Notes: generated by a model from the letters alone, not told the origin. A DNA stretch of 64,000 bases from Paraburkholderia sp. (GCF_024281035.1 NZ_JAMXLH010000050.1:212585-276584), one strand, 5' to 3'. Positions 52,243 to 61,291 are shown, numbered from the stretch's first letter. Numbers and translations are program-made.

Positions 52243-53589
52243 ATGATCGAAAACCGTTTGCTGACTCACATGCTGGGCGGCGTGATCCACGACTTCGGTC
52301 AGCCGGTCATGCTCTGGCAGATCGGCGTGCTGATCGGCGCGCTCATCGTGGCCTTCGTGCTCGCGCGGCTGTTGCAGCGCGGGATCGAAGCGCGCCGCAA
52401 GGCGCGCCGCGAGGCGCGGCCCTTCGGCGCGGAAAGCCTCACCAAGGCGCTCTTTCCGCTGATCGGCGCAGGCTGCGTCTGGGTGGCGCGCGCGATCGCC
52501 AGCAACTTCTTCCACACGTCGCTGCTCAATCTCGCGCTCGTGCCGCTGTTCGGCATCGGCCTCATCTACATCGCGTTCTTCTTCGCGCGCCGCGTGTTCG
52601 GCGGCAAGGGCTCGACGCATGCGTGGCTCTCGATCATCGAGAAACTCGTTTCGCTGATCGTCTGGCTCGTCATGGTGCTGACCGTGCTCGGCATCCAGGA
52701 CGACGCGCTCGACTGGATGGCGAGCGTGCGCTTTCGCATCGGCACCTCGCACATCAGCCTGCTCTCGCTCGCGAACGCCGTGTTGTGGGTCTGCGTGACG
52801 ATGGTCGTCGCGATCTGGGCCGGCTCGGCGCTCGAAGACCGCCTGATGCGCGCCACCACGCTCGACGCCAACCTGCGCGTCGTGCTCGCGCGCGTCGGGC
52901 GCGCGCTGCTCGTGTTCGCGGCGGTGCTCTTCAGCCTCTCGATCGTCGGCATCGACATCACCGTGCTCGGCGTGTTCGGCGGGGCGCTGGGCGTCGGCCT
53001 CGGCTTCGGGCTGCAGAAGATCGCGAGCAACTATGTGTCCGGCTTCATCATCCTGATCGACCGCTCGCTGCACCTCGGCGACACGATCAACGTCAGCGGC
53101 CTCGCGGGCAAGGTCACGCAGATCCGCACGCGCTACACGGTGGTGCGCGGACTCGACGGCGTCGAAACGCTGATCCCGAACGAAAAGCTCATCACCGATG
53201 TCGTGCAGAACCAGTCGTCGTACCTCACGCGCGGCTACGCCAAAGCGGCTGTGCAGGTGGCCTACGATACGGACCTCGATTTCGCGATGGCGCTGCTCGC
53301 GCGGGCGGCCCAGGGCGTGGATCGCGTGCTGGCCGAACCTGCTCCGACCCCGTATCTCGTGAGTTTCGGCTCGGACGGCATCGATCTCGAACTGGGCTTC
53401 TGGGTTGCCGACGCAGCCACGGGCACTGCAGGCGTGCGCTCGGCCGTGAACCTCAATATCTGGCGCCTCTTCGGCGAGCACGGCATTTCGATTCCGTTTG
53501 CGCAACGCGAGGTCCGCATCATTGGCGCCGCGGAGATTCCCGGCGTTGTGCAGCGCAGCGCCCGCACCGAGACGCCCACCGCCGGCTGA
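52243..53589 (+). CDS. MscS-family mechanosensitive ion channel
   Basis: A 448-residue inner-membrane protein. Five or so hydrophobic segments precede the channel core: 'LSIVGIDITVLGVFGGALGVGLGFGLQKIASNYVSGFIILIDRSLHLGD' is the pore helix and beta domain start of MscS. The C-terminal beta/alpha-beta vestibule follows ('ETLIPNEKLITDVVQNQSS'). The N-terminal extension makes it larger than E. coli MscS (286 residues), placing it among the bigger channels. Start MIENRLLTHML at 52243. It follows the methyltransferase gene by 162 bases on the same strand. Confidence 0.92.
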   Translation: MIENRLLTHMLGGVIHDFGQPVMLWQIGVLIGALIVAFVLARLLQRGIEARRKARREARPFGAESLTKALFPLIGAGCVWVARAIASNFFHTSLLNLALVPLFGIGLIYIAFFFARRVFGGKGSTHAWLSIIEKLVSLIVWLVMVLTVLGIQDDALDWMASVRFRIGTSHISLLSLANAVLWVCVTMVVAIWAGSALEDRLMRATTLDANLRVVLARVGRALLVFAAVLFSLSIVGIDITVLGVFGGALGVGLGFGLQKIASNYVSGFIILIDRSLHLGDTINVSGLAGKVTQIRTRYTVVRGLDGVETLIPNEKLITDVVQNQSSYLTRGYAKAAVQVAYDTDLDFAMALLARAAQGVDRVLAEPAPTPYLVSFGSDGIDLELGFWVADAATGTAGVRSAVNLNIWRLFGEHGISIPFAQREVRIIGAAEIPGVVQRSARTETPTAG

Positions 53590-53603
53590 AAGGTGCCGCA
53601 ACA

Positions 53604-53642
53604 GTGTGCGAGCACACACTCCGGCGCGCGGGACCGCGCCGG
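53604..53642. other. two hairpins after the MscS gene
   Basis: GTGTGC-GA-GCACAC (53604-53617) and CCGGCGCG-CGGGAC-CGCGCCGG (53621-53642) lie in tandem. Neither has a T run, so they are not standard intrinsic terminators. Confidence 0.45.
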
Positions 53643-53780
53643 AACTGAAAAAAATCTTCATTTGTTACAAACACTTGGAACGGTTCGCGTAGAATGCCGT
53701 CCAAAGCTTCTCACTGCTTTCACTTCCCTGACTTTGGCAACGCTGTAAGGCTGAAGTCACTCGTCTCTCAGGTACAGACC

Positions 53781-54977
53781 TTGTTGAATTCCCTGCTCGA
53801 TTTCCTCGCACACGGGGTGCTGCATTTCTCGTGGTGGCAGATCCTGCTGTACGTGGCCGTCGTCACGCACATCACGATCGTCGGCGTGACCGTGTATCTC
53901 CACCGCTGCCAGGCGCACCGCGCGCTCGACATGCATCCCATCGCCAGCCATTTCTTCCGTTTCTGGCTGTGGATGACCACCGGCATGCTCACGGGCCAGT
54001 GGGCCTCGATCCACCGCAAGCACCATGCGAAATGCGAGACGGAGGAAGATCCGCACAGCCCGCAGACGCGCGGCCTCTGGAAAGTGCTGCTCGAAGGCGC
54101 GGAGCTGTATCGCGCCGAAGCGAAGAACGAAGAAACGATGCGCCGCTACAGTCACGGCACGCCCAACGACTGGATCGAGCGCAACATCTACACGAAGTAT
54201 CCGATTCTCGGCGTGAGCCTCATGATGGTGATCGACGTGCTGCTTTTCGGCGCGGTCGGTCTGACCGTCTGGGCCGTGCAGATGGCGTGGATTCCGTTCT
54301 GGGCGGCAGGCGTCGTCAACGGTCTCGGCCACTTCTTCGGCTATCGCAACTTCAATTCGGCGGATGCGAGCACGAACCTGTTCCCGCTCGGCATCATCAT
54401 CGGCGGCGAGGAACTGCACAACAACCACCACACGTTCGCGACGTCCGCGAAGCTGTCGAACAAGTGGTACGAGTTCGATATCGGCTGGATGTACATCCGT
54501 CTGATGTCGATGTGCGGGCTTGCCAAGGTCAAGAAGGTCGCGCCCACGCCGCGTCTTACGAAGGGCAAGCTCGTGCCCGACCAGGAAACGCTGCAGGCCG
54601 TGTTGTCGAACCGCTATGAAGTGATGGCGCGTTACGCGAAGGCCGTGAAGCAGGCGTATCGCCAGGAGCTCGCGCACCTGAAGGAAGTGGGCGCGCGCGA
54701 GAAGTACCAACTGATGCACGGCGCGCGCAAATGGTTCTACAAGGAAGAATCGAGCCTCGACGAGCCGCAGAAGCGCCAGCTTCCGCAGATCTTCGCGAAT
54801 AGCCAGCAGCTGCGCACGTTCATCGAACTGCGCAACGAGCTCGCGGCGATCTGGGATCGTTCCAGCGCGTCGCGCGAACAACTGCTCACGCAACTGCAAG
54901 ACTGGTGTCATCGCGCCGAACAGAGCGGCATCAAGGCGCTTCAGGAATTCGCTTCGCGTCTTCGGCGCTATGCATGA
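53781..54977 (+). CDS. acyl-lipid/acyl-CoA desaturase (fatty-acid desaturase family)
   Basis: A 398-residue integral-membrane di-iron desaturase. The three histidine boxes are seen: HRCQAHR (box 1), HRKHH (box 2) and HNNHH (box 3), with membrane segments between them, matching stearoyl-CoA/DesA-type delta-9 desaturases. The C-terminal 130 residues are an extra hydrophilic, helical domain. TTG at 53781 is the best conserved start (LLNSLLDFLAHGVLHFS); an ATG at 53694 overlaps a TAGAAT that looks like the promoter -10. A terminator follows at 55014. Confidence 0.9.
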   Translation: MLNSLLDFLAHGVLHFSWWQILLYVAVVTHITIVGVTVYLHRCQAHRALDMHPIASHFFRFWLWMTTGMLTGQWASIHRKHHAKCETEEDPHSPQTRGLWKVLLEGAELYRAEAKNEETMRRYSHGTPNDWIERNIYTKYPILGVSLMMVIDVLLFGAVGLTVWAVQMAWIPFWAAGVVNGLGHFFGYRNFNSADASTNLFPLGIIIGGEELHNNHHTFATSAKLSNKWYEFDIGWMYIRLMSMCGLAKVKKVAPTPRLTKGKLVPDQETLQAVLSNRYEVMARYAKAVKQAYRQELAHLKEVGAREKYQLMHGARKWFYKEESSLDEPQKRQLPQIFANSQQLRTFIELRNELAAIWDRSSASREQLLTQLQDWCHRAEQSGIKALQEFASRLRRYA

Positions 54978-55013
54978 GACGTAAGAAAATCCATTAGAAT
55001 TCAGGTACGTCAC

Positions 55014-55042
55014 AAAACCCCGCGTTGGCGGGGTTTTTCTTT
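55014..55042 (+). terminator. terminator of the desaturase gene
   Basis: AAAACCCCGC, GTT/GG, GCGGGGTTTTTC stem and T run. Confidence 0.85.
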
Positions 55043-55110
55043 TGGGGCCGCGAAACCTGTGCCGCTCGCATGGGTTTATCGGCAGCCATTGGCAGGGCAG
55101 CACCATTCGC

Positions 55111-55151
55111 ATGGGACCAGAGCAAGCGCTAAAGCACTAAGTCTGGTCGAC
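55111..55151. repeat. 41-bp palindromic repeat, copy 1
   Basis: Begins ATGGGACCAGAG and ends TCTGGTCGAC. The arms GACCAGA and TCTGGTC pair perfectly; inner arms pair less well than in copy 2. Differs from copy 2 at three of 41 positions. Confidence 0.85.
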
Positions 55152-55163
55152 TGCGTTACCGGC

Positions 55164-55204
55164 ATGGGACCAGAGTAAGTGCTAAAGCACTAACTCTGGT
55201 CGAC
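55164..55204. repeat. 41-bp palindromic repeat, copy 2, before the nadA ribosome-binding site
   Basis: GACCAGAGT and ACTCTGGTC pair over 9 bp, then one A-A mismatch, then AGTGC with GCACT around a TAAA loop. It starts 53 bp after copy 1. AGGAGG follows directly at 55205-55210 and the nadA ATG is at 55216. Confidence 0.9.
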
Positions 55205-55215
55205 AGGAGGAGATC

Positions 55216-56346
55216 ATGAGTCAGGCGATCAGGGTGGTCGAATACGACCGGCCGCAGGGCGCCGTTTGCAGCGTCGGACAGGCCTGGGCACGCGTGCCCG
55301 ATGCCCCGAGCGCAGCACAACGCGTGGCATTGAAAGAGCGCATCCGTGCGCTGCTCTTGCGCGAGAAGGCGGTGCTCGTCGCGCACTATTACGTCGATCC
55401 CGAACTGCAGGAGCTGGCGGACGAAACCGGCGGCTGCGTGGCCGATTCGCTCGAAATGGCGCGCTTCGGCCGCGATCATGAAGCGCAAACGCTCGTCGTG
55501 GCCGGTGTGCGCTTCATGGGCGAGACGGCCAAGATCCTGAGCCCCAACAAGCGCATTCTGATGCCGGACCTCGAAGCGACCTGCTCGCTCGACCTCGGCT
55601 GCCCCATCGACGAATTCTCCGCGTTCTGCGACGAACATCCCGACCGTACCGTTGTCGTCTATGCCAACACCAGCGCCGCCGTGAAGGCGCGCGCGGACTG
55701 GATGGTGACTTCGTCGATCGGTCTTGAGATCGTCGCGCATCTGCATGCGTCGGGCCAAAAGATCCTCTGGGCGCCGGACCGCCATCTCGGCAGCTATATC
55801 CAGAAGAAGACCGGCGCCGACATGCTGATGTGGCAAGGCTCGTGCCTCGTGCACGACGAGTTCAAGGGCATCGAACTCGATTTGCTGCGCACTCAGTATC
55901 CCGATGCAAAGGTGCTTGTGCATCCCGAATCGCCGGAAGCCGTCGTCGCACTGGCCGACGTGGTCGGCTCGACCACGCAGTTGATCGACGCGGCCGTGAA
56001 GCTCGACGCCACGCATTTCATCGTCGCGACCGACCTCGGCATCCTGCACAAGATGCGGCTCGCCGCACCGAACAAGACCTTTATCGAAGCGCCCACGGCC
56101 GGCAACAGCGCCACCTGCAAGAGCTGCGCGCACTGCCCGTGGATGGCGATGAACGGCCTCGAAAATCTCGCGGACGTGCTGGAGCGCGGCCACAACGAGA
56201 TTTTTGTCGACGCGGCGCTCGGCGAACGTGCGCGTCTGCCGATCGACCGCATGCTGGCGTTCGCAGCCGAGCACAAGCGCCGCGTGCAGGCGAGCGGCGA
56301 CCTCGCGCGCGACGGCGCGCTCTTCGCGAACGTGGGGGCCGCGTAA
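55216..56346 (+). CDS. nadA: quinolinate synthase
   Basis: A 376-residue [4Fe-4S] enzyme that condenses iminoaspartate with dihydroxyacetone phosphate to quinolinate, the first committed steps of NAD synthesis. Cluster cysteines are seen in ATCSLDLGC and CKSCAHCPW (C-terminal CxxCxxC). The start follows AGGAGG by 5 bases. nadC begins on the base after its stop, so the genes are co-translated; nadB converges from the right. Two palindromic repeats directly precede the ribosome-binding site and may regulate it. Confidence 0.97.
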   Translation: MSQAIRVVEYDRPQGAVCSVGQAWARVPDAPSAAQRVALKERIRALLLREKAVLVAHYYVDPELQELADETGGCVADSLEMARFGRDHEAQTLVVAGVRFMGETAKILSPNKRILMPDLEATCSLDLGCPIDEFSAFCDEHPDRTVVVYANTSAAVKARADWMVTSSIGLEIVAHLHASGQKILWAPDRHLGSYIQKKTGADMLMWQGSCLVHDEFKGIELDLLRTQYPDAKVLVHPESPEAVVALADVVGSTTQLIDAAVKLDATHFIVATDLGILHKMRLAAPNKTFIEAPTAGNSATCKSCAHCPWMAMNGLENLADVLERGHNEIFVDAALGERARLPIDRMLAFAAEHKRRVQASGDLARDGALFANVGAA

Positions 56347-57246
56347 ATGGGTGCGAGAGATCTGATCGGCGTCGAAGCGGCATCGCCGTTGCTCGCCGCA
56401 GTGCGCGCGCAGTACGGCGCGGCATTCGATGCGGCCATCGCCCGTAACGTGGCCGAAGCGCTCGCGGAAGACATCGGCGCCGGCGACCAGACGGGCCGTC
56501 TCGTGAGCGCGGACGAAATGCGCGATGCACGCATCATCGTGCGCGAAGAAGCGGTGCTGTGCGGCGTGATGTGGTTCGACGGCGTGATGAAGAGCGTCGA
56601 CGCGCGCATCGAGGTGCACTGGCACTATCGCGAGGGCGAGCGCATGAGCGTCGACTCGACGGTCTGCTCACTGCGCGGTCCGGCGCGTGCGCTGCTTACC
56701 GCCGAGCGCAGCGCGATGAACTTCCTGCAACTGCTCTCGGGCGTGGCGAGCGCGACGCGCCGCTACGTGGATGCGATCGCGCACACGCAAACGCGCATCG
56801 TCGATACGCGCAAGACACTGCCTGGCCTGCGCCTCGCGCAGAAGTACGCGGTGCGCGTGGGCGGTGGGGCGAACCAGCGGCTCGCGCTTTACGACGGCAT
56901 TCTCATCAAGGAAAACCACATCGCCGCTGCGGGCGGCGTGGGCGCGGCGGCAGACGCCGCGTTTGCGCTCGACGCGGCCGTGCCGGTCCAGATCGAAGTG
57001 GAGACGCTTGCGCAACTCGACGAAGCGCTTGCGCATGGCGCGAAGTCGATCCTGCTCGATAACTTCTCGCTCGATGCGATGCGCGACGCGGTGCGCCTCA
57101 CGGCGGGGCGCGCGGTGCTCGAAGGCTCGGGCGGCGTGAATTTCGACACCGTGTGTGCAATTGCCGAAACGGGCGTCGACCGCATTTCGATCGGCGCGCT
57201 CACGAAGGACGTGCGCGCAACCGACTACTCGATGCGGATCGTCTGA
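56347..57246 (+). CDS. nadC: nicotinate-nucleotide pyrophosphorylase (carboxylating)
   Basis: A 299-residue quinolinate phosphoribosyltransferase making nicotinate mononucleotide. 'DTRKTLPGLRLAQKYAVRVGGGANQRLALYDGILIKENHI' is the substrate-binding core. It starts at the base after the nadA stop with no gap. A terminator at 57305 lies between it and the converging nadB. Confidence 0.96.
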   Translation: MGARDLIGVEAASPLLAAVRAQYGAAFDAAIARNVAEALAEDIGAGDQTGRLVSADEMRDARIIVREEAVLCGVMWFDGVMKSVDARIEVHWHYREGERMSVDSTVCSLRGPARALLTAERSAMNFLQLLSGVASATRRYVDAIAHTQTRIVDTRKTLPGLRLAQKYAVRVGGGANQRLALYDGILIKENHIAAAGGVGAAADAAFALDAAVPVQIEVETLAQLDEALAHGAKSILLDNFSLDAMRDAVRLTAGRAVLEGSGGVNFDTVCAIAETGVDRISIGALTKDVRATDYSMRIV

Positions 57247-57304
57247 GCGCACGCGCGGCAAGACGAAAACACGCGAAAACCTCGCCAAGACAAGTGCAAA
57301 CGAC

Positions 57305-57338
57305 AAGGGCCGCCTCGCAAGAGGCGGCCCTTTGTTTT
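57305..57338. terminator. terminator between nadC and nadB
   Basis: AAGGGCCGCCTC, GCAA, GAGGCGGCCCTT is a perfect 12-bp stem followed by TGTTTT; suitable for the rightward operon, and it may stop nadB transcription too. Confidence 0.82.
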
Positions 57339-57356
57339 GATGGGGTGTTCGCGCGC

Positions 57357-58958
57357 CTAGCCGATCGTGCGGTTGCGCACGCGCTCCGGCGAGAGCACGC
57401 TCGGCAACGCTTTCGGCAGCGTGTTCGGCCAGTCGCGGCTGTAGTGCAGGCCGCGGCTTTCGCGCCGAGAGCGCGCGCTCTCGACGATCAGCGAGGCGAC
57501 TTCGACGAGATTGCGCAGTTCGAGCAGATCGCGCGTCACGCGGAAGTTCGCGTAGTACTCGAGAATCTCGTCGCGCAGGAGGGAGATGCGATGCTGGGCG
57601 CGCTCGAGCCGCTTGTCGGTGCGCACGATGCCGACGTAATTCCACATCAGGCGGCGCAGTTCGTCCCAGTTGTGGGCGACGACGACTTCTTCGTCGGAGT
57701 CCGAAACGCGGCTTTCGTCCCAGTCGGGCAGCGGTGCGTGTGCGGCGGCGCCGAAGCCTTCGGCCTCGATCGCCTGGGCCGCCGAACGCCCGATCACGAG
57801 GCATTCGAGCAGCGAATTGCTGGCGAGCCGGTTCGCGCCGTGCAGGCCCGTGTACGAGGTCTCGCCGACCGCGTAGAGGCCCGCGAGGTCGGTGCGGCCC
57901 GCGAGGTCGGTGACGACGCCGCCGCAGGTGTAGTGCGCAGCCGGTACGACGGGAATCGGCTCCTTCGTGATGTCGATGCCGAAATCCTGGCAGCGCGCGA
58001 GGATCGTCGGGAAGTGCTCTTCGAGGAACGCGGCCGGCTGGTGGCTGATGTCGAGATGCACGCAGTCGATGCCGTGCCGCTTGATTTCGAAATCGATGGC
58101 GCGCGCAACGATGTCGCGCGGTGCGAGTTCGGCGCGCGCGTCGTGCTCGGGCATGAACCGGGTGCCGTCGGGCAGACGCAGCACACCGCCTTCGCCGCGC
58201 ACCGCCTCGGAGATCAGGAACGACTTCGCATGCGGGTGGAAGAGGCAGGTCGGATGGAACTGGATGAACTCCATGTTCGCCACGCGGCAGCCCGCGCGCC
58301 AGGCCATGGCGATGCCGTCGCCGGTGGCCGTGTCGGGGTTCGTCGTATAGAGGTAGACCTTGCCCGCGCCGCCGGTCGCGAGGACCGTGTGCGGCGCCTG
58401 GATCGTCACGGTGCGGTCGTTCTTGAGATCGAGCGCATAGAGACCATGACAACGGCGGCCGGGCAGGCCGAGGCGGTCGGACGTGATCACGTCGATCGCG
58501 TGGTGATCTTCGAGGATCGTGATGTTCGGATGCTGGCGTGCGCGCTCGATGAGCGTTTGCACGACGGCGTGGCCGGTTGCGTCGGCGGCGTGGATGATCC
58601 GGCGATGGCTGTGGCCGCCTTCGCGTGTGAGGTGATAGCCCAGATTGGCAGCGGCGTCCTTCGTGAACGGCACCTGTTGCTGGATCAGCCACTCGATCGC
58701 GGCACGGCCATTTTCGACGATATAGCGCGTGGCGCCTTCGTCGCACAGGCCGCCGCCGGCAACCAGCGTGTCGCCGACGTGATTCTCGACGCTGTCGGTC
58801 GGATCGAGTACCGCGGCGATGCCGCCCTGCGCCCGATCGCTCGCGCCTTCGGTCATGTCGCGTTTCGCGATCACCACGACGCGCCGTGTGTCGGCGAGGT
58901 TAAGCGCGACGCTCAGGCCCGCCAGCCCGCTGCCGACGATCGCAACATCGAAATTCAT
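57357..58958 (-). CDS. nadB: L-aspartate oxidase
   Basis: A 533-residue FAD enzyme oxidising L-aspartate to iminoaspartate, the partner reaction of NadA. The FAD motif VAIVGSGLAGLSVALNLAD is at the start, and 'FIQFHPTCLF' with 'FLISEAVRGEGG' are the substrate/active-site motifs of the fumarate-reductase-like family. It is the third gene of NAD synthesis here, transcribed toward nadAC, an arrangement that lets both units be controlled separately. Confidence 0.96.
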   Translation of the reverse strand: MNFDVAIVGSGLAGLSVALNLADTRRVVVIAKRDMTEGASDRAQGGIAAVLDPTDSVENHVGDTLVAGGGLCDEGATRYIVENGRAAIEWLIQQQVPFTKDAAANLGYHLTREGGHSHRRIIHAADATGHAVVQTLIERARQHPNITILEDHHAIDVITSDRLGLPGRRCHGLYALDLKNDRTVTIQAPHTVLATGGAGKVYLYTTNPDTATGDGIAMAWRAGCRVANMEFIQFHPTCLFHPHAKSFLISEAVRGEGGVLRLPDGTRFMPEHDARAELAPRDIVARAIDFEIKRHGIDCVHLDISHQPAAFLEEHFPTILARCQDFGIDITKEPIPVVPAAHYTCGGVVTDLAGRTDLAGLYAVGETSYTGLHGANRLASNSLLECLVIGRSAAQAIEAEGFGAAAHAPLPDWDESRVSDSDEEVVVAHNWDELRRLMWNYVGIVRTDKRLERAQHRISLLRDEILEYYANFRVTRDLLELRNLVEVASLIVESARSRRESRGLHYSRDWPNTLPKALPSVLSPERVRNRTIG

Positions 58959-59111
58959 GGTCCTGCTTCTCCATCTCTTGTTCTATTGCGGCGCGCGGTG
59001 CGGCCGATGAAGCGGGAAGCATACTCCCAACGGCGGCGAGAGGAAAAGCCGAACGAATGCCCTGACGAGCGAAGTTGTCTTGTGCGAAGCGATGTGGCGA
59101 ACCGGAAAAAG

Positions 59112-59140
59112 AAAAACCCCGCACAAGTGCGGGGTTTTCT
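59112..59140 (-). terminator. terminator of rpmB-rpmG
   Basis: AAAACCCCGCA and TGCGGGGTTTT around CAAG; on the minus strand it follows rpmG and is T-tailed (TTTTTCTT). Confidence 0.85.
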
Positions 59141-59164
59141 GTCTTCGTCAGGCTCGGAACCAGA

Positions 59165-59332
59165 TTACTTGATCTTGGTTTCCTTGTACTCGACGTGCTT
59201 GCGAACAACCGGGTCGAACTTCTTGATCGACATTTTTTCCGGCATGTTGCGCTTGTTCTTCGTGGTCGTGTAGAAGTGACCCGTACCTGCGGTCGACTCC
59301 AGCTTGATCTTGTCGCGGACGCCCTTGGCCAT
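59165..59332 (-). CDS. rpmG: 50S ribosomal protein L33
   Basis: A 55-residue ribosomal protein, read by translating the minus strand: MAKGVRDKIKLESTAGTGHF is the start and it ends EYKETKIK. The zinc-ribbon cysteines are absent (the C-minus form). ATG at 59332 lies 10 bases after the rpmB stop, the universal rpmB-rpmG pair. A terminator follows at 59112-59140. Confidence 0.95.
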   Translation of the reverse strand: MAKGVRDKIKLESTAGTGHFYTTTKNKRNMPEKMSIKKFDPVVRKHVEYKETKIK

Positions 59333-59342
59333 GATTTACTCC

Positions 59343-59576
59343 TTAGACTTCGCCACGTGCGCGCAGATCTGCGAGCACCGAATCGATACCGTTCTTGTCG
59401 ATCAGGCGCAGGCCTGCATTCGACAGGCGCAGACGCACCCAACGGTTTTCGCTTTCAACCCAGAAACGGCGGTTTTGCAGATTCGGGAGAAAACGACGCT
59501 TGGTCTTGTTGTTCGCGTGGGAAACGTTGTTGCCGCTCATCGGCGCTTTCCCAGTTACTTGGCATACGCGTGCCAT
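59343..59576 (-). CDS. rpmB: 50S ribosomal protein L28
   Basis: A 77-residue ribosomal protein with MARVCQVTGKAPMSGNNVSHANNKTKRRFLPN, the L28 signature. There is CQV but no second cysteine pair, so it is the zinc-free type. First of the rpmB-rpmG operon, with a good promoter about 170 bases upstream. Confidence 0.96.
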   Translation of the reverse strand: MARVCQVTGKAPMSGNNVSHANNKTKRRFLPNLQNRRFWVESENRWVRLRLSNAGLRLIDKNGIDSVLADLRARGEV

Positions 59577-59751
59577 GAGAGCACTCCTAATACGCTAATT
59601 CTGAGTTCGTGAGCCGCTAAAGTTTCCCAGGCGAGATATGGCGGGCAAGGGGGCGCTCACGTATGGATGAGAAACAACCTCGAACCCAGCTCATTCCCCC
59701 CTGGAACGCCTTGACAGGCTTCGGAACAGGGTTGGAAACAGGCAAACCGTG

Positions 59752-59781
59752 ATTCTAGCAGAAAAAACGCAGGAAAATCAA
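59752..59781 (-). promoter_or_regulatory. candidate rpmB promoter
   Basis: On the minus strand TTGATT (59781-59776), 18-base spacer, TAGAAT (59757-59752). Predicted start about 59745, giving a leader of about 168 nucleotides. Confidence 0.55.
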
Positions 59782-59848
59782 ACCCGATTTGCAACGGCAA
59801 TGGTGCGGACCGAGCCGGCGTTCGTGACGCCGGCTCAGGTGGAGCCTG

Positions 59849-60646
59849 TCAGTTCCAGCCGTTGCGGGCGAACGAATACGTCTCCCGCGCGCCGATCACG
59901 AGATGGTCGACCAGCTGGACGTCCACGAGCGCAAGCGTTTCGCGCAGCACCCGGGTGAGGCGCCGGTCGCTCGCGCTCGGCTGCACGGCGCCTGACGGAT
60001 GGTTGTGCGCGACGATCAGGCTCGCGGCGTTGAGCATCAGCGCACGCCGCACGATTTCGCGAGGATACACCACCATGCGCGTGAGCGAACCACGCGAGCT
60101 TTCCTCGGGACGGATCAGGCGGTGCCGCACGTCCATATAAAGGCACACGAAAACTTCATAGGGCCGGGCGCCGATCATCAGGCGCAGATAGTCCTCCACC
60201 GCGCCCGGTGTATCGACGAGCGGTTTTTCGTCGAGCTGCTCGGCCAGTGCGCGGCGGGCGAGTTCGAGCACGGCGAGCAGCTTGGCGGCTTTCGCCGGAC
60301 CGATGCCGCGCAGGCCGTCGAACTCCTCGCGTTGTGCGTCCAGCATGACGCGCAGCGAGCCGAACCGCTCGATGAGCGAGCGCGCGACATCGAAGACATC
60401 GTGGCCGGGCAAGCCCGACCCGAGCAGCAACGCGAGCAGCTCCTCGTCCGAAAGCGCGCCTGGCCCGGATGTGCGCAGGCGCTCTCGCGGCATGCTTCGC
60501 GCACGCGCGTGTGCCGCGTTGCCGCAGGCCGGGGATGGCGCGTCTCGTCCGGCGGGAACGGAGTGAGCGGGGTGAACAGGGCGAGGAGCGCCCGTCGGCG
60601 TTTCGGCGTTGGGCCAGACTGGCTTCGCGCAGGCTGCTTCCAGCAT
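59849..60646 (-). CDS. radC: RadC/JAB-domain protein
   Basis: A 265-residue protein. The N-terminal half has the UPF0758/RadC helix-hairpin-helix-like region ('GALSDEELLALLLGSGLPGHDVFDVARSLIERFGSL'), and the C-terminal half has the JAB1/MPN metalloprotease-type motif AHNHPSG..SASD with an upstream glutamate (EVFVCLYMD). The real biochemical role of RadC is unsettled; it was once linked to DNA repair. ATG at 60646 is chosen because GGAGG lies 5 bases upstream; an ATG at 60658 lacks one. Divergent from fkpB. Confidence 0.9.
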   Translation of the reverse strand: MLEAACAKPVWPNAETPTGAPRPVHPAHSVPAGRDAPSPACGNAAHARARSMPRERLRTSGPGALSDEELLALLLGSGLPGHDVFDVARSLIERFGSLRVMLDAQREEFDGLRGIGPAKAAKLLAVLELARRALAEQLDEKPLVDTPGAVEDYLRLMIGARPYEVFVCLYMDVRHRLIRPEESSRGSLTRMVVYPREIVRRALMLNAASLIVAHNHPSGAVQPSASDRRLTRVLRETLALVDVQLVDHLVIGARETYSFARNGWN

Positions 60647-60831
60647 TGCGACCTCCATGGGGTGGTGAGAATGCGGCCGGATCGCGCCTGGTGCGACAAC
60701 CGTGCTTCGCCGGATCGCACATGCACGCCCCAACCGCCTCGGATAAGTGGCTTACAATAGGAGTTTTGCGGCTGCGCCAGCGCGGCCGGACCGGCGCCTT
60801 ACGGGTGCGACCAGACGACAATGAGTACCGT

Positions 60832-61287
60832 ATGACCATCATCGACATCTCCGAGGTGAAATCGGGTTCCCACGTAACGCTGCATTACCGGCTCGCACTC
60901 GCCGACGGCACCAACGTCGTCAATACGTTCACCGAGCACCCGGCGACCCTGATGATCGGCGCCGGACAGATCGCACCGCCGCTGGAAGAGATTCTGCAGG
61001 GCCTGAAGGTGGGGCACCATTCGACCTTTCAGCTAGAGCCGGATGTCGCTTTCGGCCAGCGCAGCCCCTTGCTGATCCAGCGCATCTCGCTTGGCACGCT
61101 GCACGAACACGGCATGGCGCGCGAAGAGTTCACTCCCGGCGATCTGATCGAATTCAATGCAGCCGATGGCGGCCGCATTGCGGGCGTGGTCAAGGAGATC
61201 GACGAGACCTCCGTACTGTTCGATTTCAATCACCCGCTCGCTGGCCAGGCGGTTGAGTTTGAAGTGAAAATCATCGGAATTCTGTAA
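60832..61287 (+). CDS. fkpB: FKBP-type peptidyl-prolyl isomerase (SlpA/FkpB)
   Basis: A 151-residue cytoplasmic isomerase of the SlyD/FKBP group. 'VTLHYRLALADGTNVVNTFTEHPATLMIGAGQIAPPLEEILQGLKVGHHSTFQLEP' is the FKBP core, and it lacks the histidine-rich tail of SlyD. Four bases separate it from ispH, the conserved fkpB-ispH (slpA-lytB) pair. A four-codon frame (ATG at 60821, TGA over the fkpB ATG) directly precedes it. Confidence 0.93.
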   Translation: MTIIDISEVKSGSHVTLHYRLALADGTNVVNTFTEHPATLMIGAGQIAPPLEEILQGLKVGHHSTFQLEPDVAFGQRSPLLIQRISLGTLHEHGMAREEFTPGDLIEFNAADGGRIAGVVKEIDETSVLFDFNHPLAGQAVEFEVKIIGIL

Positions 61288-61291
61288 GCCC

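Noticed and set aside
53694..53780. ATG start 29 codons upstream in the desaturase frame
   Set aside because: The ATG overlaps a TAGAAT that looks like the promoter -10, and the extra residues are unlike the family; TTG at 53781 begins the conserved part.
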